Origin: Aeromonas rivuli
GTDB lineage: Bacteria; Pseudomonadota; Gammaproteobacteria; Enterobacterales; Aeromonadaceae
Assembly (NCBI RefSeq): GCF_000820045.1
Contig: NZ_CDBJ01000071.1
Location: 116,084-152,406, forward strand
Direction of reading: 5' to 3'
Length of the DNA stretch: 36,323 bases
Shown: piece by piece, positions 32,296 through 36,323 of the stretch
How positions within the stretch are numbered: the stretch's first letter is position 1
Layout: every line of letters starts with the position of its first letter
The notes under the pieces: generated by a model
What the model was told of the DNA's origin: nothing
What the model saw: only the letters and a program-made list of their open reading frames with translations
Database searches by the model: none
Position numbers and translations under genes: made by a program

Positions 32296-33945
32296 ATGGA
32301 AGTAGTACCTTCTCTCAAATCCTATGCCGGTCCCAATGACAAGCACACCTGGCTTAAGTGGACCATGGCGGCGCTGATTGCCGTGCTCAACGGCTATGCG
32401 GCCGTGATGATGTATGCCAGTGGCGAGTGGGTGTTTGCCTTGCTCGATCTGCTGGTGGTCTCCGTTGGCCTCTATGTCTTCATGAACAAGAAGACCTATG
32501 CACACCGTTACATCTTCCCGGGTGTGGCAGGCATGGTGGTCTTCATCATATTCCCGCTGGCTTACACCATAGGGATAGCGTTTACCAACTATTCAGGCGC
32601 GAACTTGCTCTCGGTCGAGCAGGCGCGCAATTACCATCTCAAGAAGAGCTACAAGGTCGCCGGTGGCGAGTTTGATTTCACGCTGCTCAAGGGTGAGAAC
32701 AACCAGTATCAGCTGCTGCTCACTCAGGATGGTCGCCATTTTGTCAGCCCGCAGATGACGCTGATGGACAACAAGGCGCGTAGCCTGGCCGCGGGGCAAG
32801 GCCCGGTGAACGGTGCCGAGCAACAGGTCACACTGAGCCCCCTCGAAGGGGAGCCTGGCCTGCCGGCAGCGCCGATCCGCGAGATCATCGCCCACAAGAC
32901 CCATCTCTCCGAGCTGGATCTGCTGCTGCCCGAGGGCGGCATACAGCTCACCATGAGCAGCCTGCGCAAGTTTGCCGCGCAAAAGCCGCTCTATACCCAG
33001 CTGGTTGATGGCGCCGTGCTGAAATCCGGGGTGATGCTCAAGGAGAGCAATCTGCTGCGTGATAACCAGAGTGGCGAGCTGATGATGCCCAATACAGAGA
33101 CGGGTTTTTATCAGTACATCGACGAGCAGGGCCAGTTTGTCGGCAAGAGCGTGGCGCCAGGCTTCGTGGTCGCAGTGGGCTGGAAGAACTTCACCCGCAT
33201 CCTCACCGATCCGGGTATCCAGGGACCCTTCTTCCAGATCTTCATCTGGACCGTCATCTTCTCCACCTGCTCTGTGGTGCTGACCCTGGCCATCGGCATG
33301 GTCGTCGCCTGCCTGGTACAGTGGGAGCAGCTCAAAGGACGGGGATTTTATCGGGTCATGCTGATCCTGCCCTACGCCATCCCGGCCTTTATCTCCATCC
33401 TGGTGTTCAAGGGCTTGTTCAACCAGAACTTCGGTGAGATCAACCTCTTCCTGGAAGCGGCATTCGGCATCAAACCGGACTGGTACACCAGCCCCTTCCT
33501 GGCCAAGACGATGATCCTCATCGTCAATACCTGGCTCGGCTACCCCTACATGATGATCCTCTGCATGGGGCTGCTCAAAGCCATCCCGGAAGATCTCTAT
33601 GAGGCGTCTGCCATGGACGGCGCCGGCCCGGTGCAGAACTTCTTCAAGATCACGGTGCCGCTGTTGATGAAGCCGCTCACCCCGCTGCTGATTGCCTCCT
33701 TTGCCTTCAACTTCAATAACTTCGTGTTAATCCAGTTGTTGACCAATGGTGCGCCGGACATCATAGGCGCCAGTACCCCGGCCGGCACCACGGACTTGCT
33801 GGTGAGCTACACCTACCGGATCGCGTTCCAGGGTTCGGGTGGCCAGGACTACGGTCTGGCCAGCGCCATCGCCACCGCCATCTTCCTGATTGTCGGGGCA
33901 TTGGCACTGCTCAACCTCAAGCTTTCCAAAGCTGAACAACTGTAA
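32296..33945 (+). CDS. malF: maltose ABC transporter permease MalF
   Basis: An inner-membrane permease subunit, 549 residues against 514 in E. coli. Two to three N-terminal helices (about 25-95) precede a large periplasmic P2 domain (about 100-295: [26 protein letters not shown] to [18 protein letters not shown]). The core six-helix permease follows. The EAA loop that docks onto MalK reads [22 protein letters not shown]. The extra length lies in the N-terminus and P2, the domain that contacts MalE. AAGG lies about nine bases before the ATG. It is 66 bp after malE and 10 bp before malG. Confidence 0.96.
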   Translation: MEVVPSLKSYAGPNDKHTWLKWTMAALIAVLNGYAAVMMYASGEWVFALLDLLVVSVGLYVFMNKKTYAHRYIFPGVAGMVVFIIFPLAYTIGIAFTNYSGANLLSVEQARNYHLKKSYKVAGGEFDFTLLKGENNQYQLLLTQDGRHFVSPQMTLMDNKARSLAAGQGPVNGAEQQVTLSPLEGEPGLPAAPIREIIAHKTHLSELDLLLPEGGIQLTMSSLRKFAAQKPLYTQLVDGAVLKSGVMLKESNLLRDNQSGELMMPNTETGFYQYIDEQGQFVGKSVAPGFVVAVGWKNFTRILTDPGIQGPFFQIFIWTVIFSTCSVVLTLAIGMVVACLVQWEQLKGRGFYRVMLILPYAIPAFISILVFKGLFNQNFGEINLFLEAAFGIKPDWYTSPFLAKTMILIVNTWLGYPYMMILCMGLLKAIPEDLYEASAMDGAGPVQNFFKITVPLLMKPLTPLLIASFAFNFNNFVLIQLLTNGAPDIIGASTPAGTTDLLVSYTYRIAFQGSGGQDYGLASAIATAIFLIVGALALLNLKLSKAEQL

Positions 33946-33955
33946 GGGGAGCTAT

Positions 33956-34846
33956 ATGGCTATCGTACAACCTAAATCTGTCAAGTACCGGGTGTGGGCC
34001 ACTCACCTGGTGATGTGGGGCTTCCTGGCAGTGATCATCTTCCCGCTGATCATGGTCATCGCCATCTCGTTTCGAAACGGCAACTTCTCGGTGGGGGAGA
34101 TCATCCCCTCCAACCCCACGCTTGATCACTGGAAGCTGGCGTTGGGCATGACCATCACCAACGCCGATGGCAGTGTGACACCGCCTCCCTTCCCGGTACT
34201 GACCTGGCTGTGGAACTCCATCAAGGTGGCCGGCATCACGGCGCTGATGATAGTGGTGCTCTCCACCACCTGCGCCTATGCCTTTGCCCGCCTGCGTTTT
34301 CGCGGCAAGCAGACCATCTTGAAGGGCATGCTGATCTTCCAGATGTTCCCGGCGGTGCTGGCGCTGGTCGCCATCTATGCGCTGTTCAACAAGATAGGGG
34401 AGTACATTCCCTGGCTTGGCCTCAACACCCACGGTGGCCTGATCCTGGCCTACATGGGGGGCATAGCGCTGCACGTGTGGACCATCAAGGGTTACTTCGA
34501 GACCATCGACTCCTCCTTGGAGGAGGCGGCGGCCATCGACGGCGCCACTCCCTGGCAGGCGTTCAGGTTGATCCTGCTGCCCCTGTCGGTACCCATATTG
34601 GCGGTGGTGTTCATCCTCTCCTTCATCGGTGCCATTACCGAGGTGCCCATGGCCTCCATCCTGCTGCAGGATGTGAACAACCTGACCCTGGCGGTCGGTG
34701 CCCAGCAGTACCTCTATCCACAGAACTACCTGTGGGGTGACTTCGCCGCAGCTGCCGTGCTATCCGGCCTGCCCATCACCCTGGTGTTCTTGCTGGCCCA
34801 GCGTTGGCTGGTCGGTGGCCTGACAGCCGGTGGCGTCAAGGGCTGA
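33956..34846 (+). CDS. malG: maltose ABC transporter permease MalG
   Basis: The second permease subunit, 296 residues, equal to E. coli. Six transmembrane helices are visible, from [26 protein letters not shown] to the C-terminal [15 protein letters not shown], whose tail reaches toward MalK in the family. The EAA loop is [30 protein letters not shown] lies five bases before the ATG at 33956. The frame open from 33890 overlaps malF and lacks a ribosome site. Confidence 0.96.
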   Translation: MAIVQPKSVKYRVWATHLVMWGFLAVIIFPLIMVIAISFRNGNFSVGEIIPSNPTLDHWKLALGMTITNADGSVTPPPFPVLTWLWNSIKVAGITALMIVVLSTTCAYAFARLRFRGKQTILKGMLIFQMFPAVLALVAIYALFNKIGEYIPWLGLNTHGGLILAYMGGIALHVWTIKGYFETIDSSLEEAAAIDGATPWQAFRLILLPLSVPILAVVFILSFIGAITEVPMASILLQDVNNLTLAVGAQQYLYPQNYLWGDFAAAAVLSGLPITLVFLLAQRWLVGGLTAGGVKG

Positions 34847-34858
34847 TGTTTTATGGCA

Positions 34859-34874
34859 GGGAGAGACATCTCCC
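34859..34874 (+). other. hairpin between malG and malK
   Basis: GGGAGA (34859-34864) pairs with TCTCCC (34869-34874) around GACA, without a T tract. It lies within the 68-bp malG-malK gap and may modulate malK translation. Confidence 0.45.
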
Positions 34875-34914
34875 CGCTATCACGATTTGCACAGATTCAA
34901 GAGCGGAGCTCGTC

Positions 34915-36051
34915 ATGGCTGAAGTAGTACTCAACAACGTTCGCAAGAATTACGACCCGGCTGTCCACAAGGACACGCTGCGCAATATCAACCTCTCCAT
35001 CAAGGAGGGAGAGTTCATCGTCTTCGTCGGCCCGTCAGGCTGCGGCAAATCGACCCTGCTGCGGATGATCGCGGGCCTTGAGGACATCACCAGTGGCGAG
35101 CTGACCATAGGTGGCCGTTACATGAACGACGTGCCGCCGGTGGAGCGCAACGTCGGCATGGTGTTCCAGTCCTATGCCCTCTACCCGCACATGAACATCT
35201 ACGAGAACATGGCCTTTGGCCTCAAGATCAAGAAGATGGGCAAGGACGATATTCACAAGCGGGTGATGCGTGCCGCCGAGATCCTCGGCCTGGAGCCTCT
35301 GCTTGAGCGCAAACCCAAGGCGCTCTCCGGCGGTCAGCGCCAGCGGGTCGCCATCGGTCGCTCCATCGTCCAGCAGCCGCAGGTATTCCTGTTCGATGAG
35401 CCGCTCTCCAACCTGGATGCCGCCCTGCGGGTCAAGATGCGCATCGAGATAGCCAAGCTGCACAAGGAGCTCAACTCCACCATCATCTATGTGACCCACG
35501 ATCAGATTGAGGCCATGACCCTCGCCAATCGCATCGTGGTGTTGAGCCCGCTCAAGGGGGAGGCAACCAGCAATCTGGAGCAGTTCGGTACGCCGCTGGA
35601 TCTCTACCACAACCCGGACAACAAGTTCGTGGCAGGCTTCATCGGCTCACCCAAGATGAACTTCCTCAGCGGCGAGCTGGCCGAGATCGGCGAGCAGGAG
35701 TGTCTGATCAAGCTGGTGTCGGGGGATAGGGTGCGTGCTCGCGTCGATGCCCGTCGCGCCGCGGTCGGTGACAAGGTGGAACTGGGGGTGCGTCCCGAGC
35801 ACCTGGTGACCCTGGATCACCCCCATGCACACAGCAAGGTCACCGGGCAGGTGCAGGTCGCTGAACACCTGGGCGCCGAGTCCTTCATCTACATGGACGT
35901 GGAAGGCCATGATTTTACCGTCAAGGCCAATGCGGACATCGAGGTGAGCAGCGGTCAATCCTACAGCGTCGGCATCCCGGCCGAGGCCTGCTACCTGTTC
36001 GATAGCAAGGAGCAGGCTTTCCCCCGTACAGCCAAATACATTCGTGGTTGA
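34915..36051 (+). CDS. malK: maltose ABC transporter ATP-binding protein MalK
   Basis: The cytosolic ATPase that powers maltose uptake and, in E. coli, binds MalT and IIA-Glc through its C-terminal domain. It has 378 residues. The nucleotide-binding domain has Walker A GPSGCGKST (39-47), Q-loop MVFQSYALYPHM, signature LSGGQRQR, Walker B VFLFDEP, D-loop SNLDAALR and H-loop YVTHDQIEAMT. The regulatory OB-fold domain starts near FVAGFIGSPKMNFL (about 240). A short insert (PLKGEATSNLEQ, about 218) is longer than in E. coli. GGAG lies six bases before the ATG at 34915. Placed after malG in one operon, not divergent from malE. Confidence 0.96.
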   Translation: MAEVVLNNVRKNYDPAVHKDTLRNINLSIKEGEFIVFVGPSGCGKSTLLRMIAGLEDITSGELTIGGRYMNDVPPVERNVGMVFQSYALYPHMNIYENMAFGLKIKKMGKDDIHKRVMRAAEILGLEPLLERKPKALSGGQRQRVAIGRSIVQQPQVFLFDEPLSNLDAALRVKMRIEIAKLHKELNSTIIYVTHDQIEAMTLANRIVVLSPLKGEATSNLEQFGTPLDLYHNPDNKFVAGFIGSPKMNFLSGELAEIGEQECLIKLVSGDRVRARVDARRAAVGDKVELGVRPEHLVTLDHPHAHSKVTGQVQVAEHLGAESFIYMDVEGHDFTVKANADIEVSSGQSYSVGIPAEACYLFDSKEQAFPRTAKYIRG

Positions 36052-36066
36052 CCATCAGCCCGGAGG

Positions 36067-36131
36067 GGCCAGGGGCTTCCTGGCCTGACTTTTCATGCAA
36101 TGCCTTTTGCCGGTCGTGAGACCGGCTTTTT
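36067..36131 (+). terminator. tandem hairpin terminators after malK
   Basis: GGCCAGG (36067-36073) pairs with CCTGGCC (36079-36085), followed by TGACTTTTC. A second stem GCCGGTC (36109-36115) with GACCGGC (36120-36126) is followed by five Ts. The second is the stronger terminator. Confidence 0.85.
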
Positions 36132-36155
36132 ATTGGCACAGGGATTCAGGGGGGA

Positions 36156-36323
36156 TCACTGCTTAGGGTCGACGGCTTTGCCTCTGCCTTGAGGTGACTC
36201 TGCTGCGGTTGCCTGGGCGGCATTGGCCGGTAGCTCGGCAGGCACCCCTTTAGGACGTGGGGCTGCTTTAGTGGCAGGTGTTACCGCTGCCGTTTTCTTT
36301 GCCGGGGCTGCGTTGGCGGCAGG
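36156..36323 (-). CDS. C-terminal end of an Ala/Pro/Lys-rich protein (partial)
   Basis: The last 55 codons of a minus-strand gene that enters from the right edge. The frame is open to the window end and stops with TGA at 36156-36158. The translation is low-complexity and rich in Ala, Pro and Lys (PAKKTAAVTPATKAAPRPKG, then PAELPANAAQATAAES), ending RGKAVDPKQ. Such tails occur in histone H1-like, phasin-like and envelope-spanning proteins, so no function can be assigned. It is convergent with malK, and the second mal terminator lies between them. Confidence 0.6.
   Translation of the reverse strand, partial: PAANAAPAKKTAAVTPATKAAPRPKGVPAELPANAAQATAAESPQGRGKAVDPKQ

Overview
The window looks like a chromosomal segment of an Aeromonas-type gammaproteobacterium. 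It is GC-rich and most proteins closely resemble enterobacterial ones (GlpK/F/T/R/D/Q, AroF-TyrA, HdfR, MaoP, ecotin, LapC/YejL/YejK, MalEFGK), but gene order differs from E. coli. I see no phage, insertion sequence, CRISPR array, rRNA or tRNA. The genus is an inference from overall character, not from a marker gene.

Layout. 1-4900: a REP-like stem-loop pair, then small accessory genes between dkgB (aldo/keto reductase) and a YafC-type LysR regulator. These are an ABM monooxygenase, an AT-rich orphan membrane protein, a VOC protein, a DUF6404 protein and a GFA-family protein. 5069-13482: a consolidated glycerol/glycerol-3-phosphate locus. glpFK lies on the minus strand, and glpT, glpR, glpD and glpQ lie on the plus strand. 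GlpR-like operators sit in the glpF-glpT divergent region and upstream of glpD. 13680-16235: the aroF-tyrA tyrosine operon with TyrR boxes. 16263-17512: maoP-hdfR as an overlapping pair. 17802-18284: ecotin.

18495-27116 is the most unusual part. It is one minus-strand five-gene unit behind two Fur-box-like sequences and a good sigma70 promoter. In order it encodes a haem/haemoglobin-type TonB-dependent receptor, an oligopeptidase B-like S9 peptidase with a signal peptide, an M36-like zinc metallopeptidase with a P-domain and a GlyGly-CTERM tail, a DUF1566 lipoprotein and a second secreted DUF1566 protein. Three of the four junctions are either overlapping or under 45 bp, and the fourth is 52 bp. 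I infer an iron-starvation-induced system that breaks down host proteins at the cell surface and in the periplasm and imports the released iron source.

27410-30651: lapC (yejM), yejL and the divergent yejK, as in enterobacteria. 31048-36051: malE-malF-malG-malK in one direction, preceded by an unusual paired palindrome and with a 20-bp palindrome between malE and malF. 36156-36323: the C-terminal end of an Ala/Pro/Lys-rich protein that runs off the right edge.
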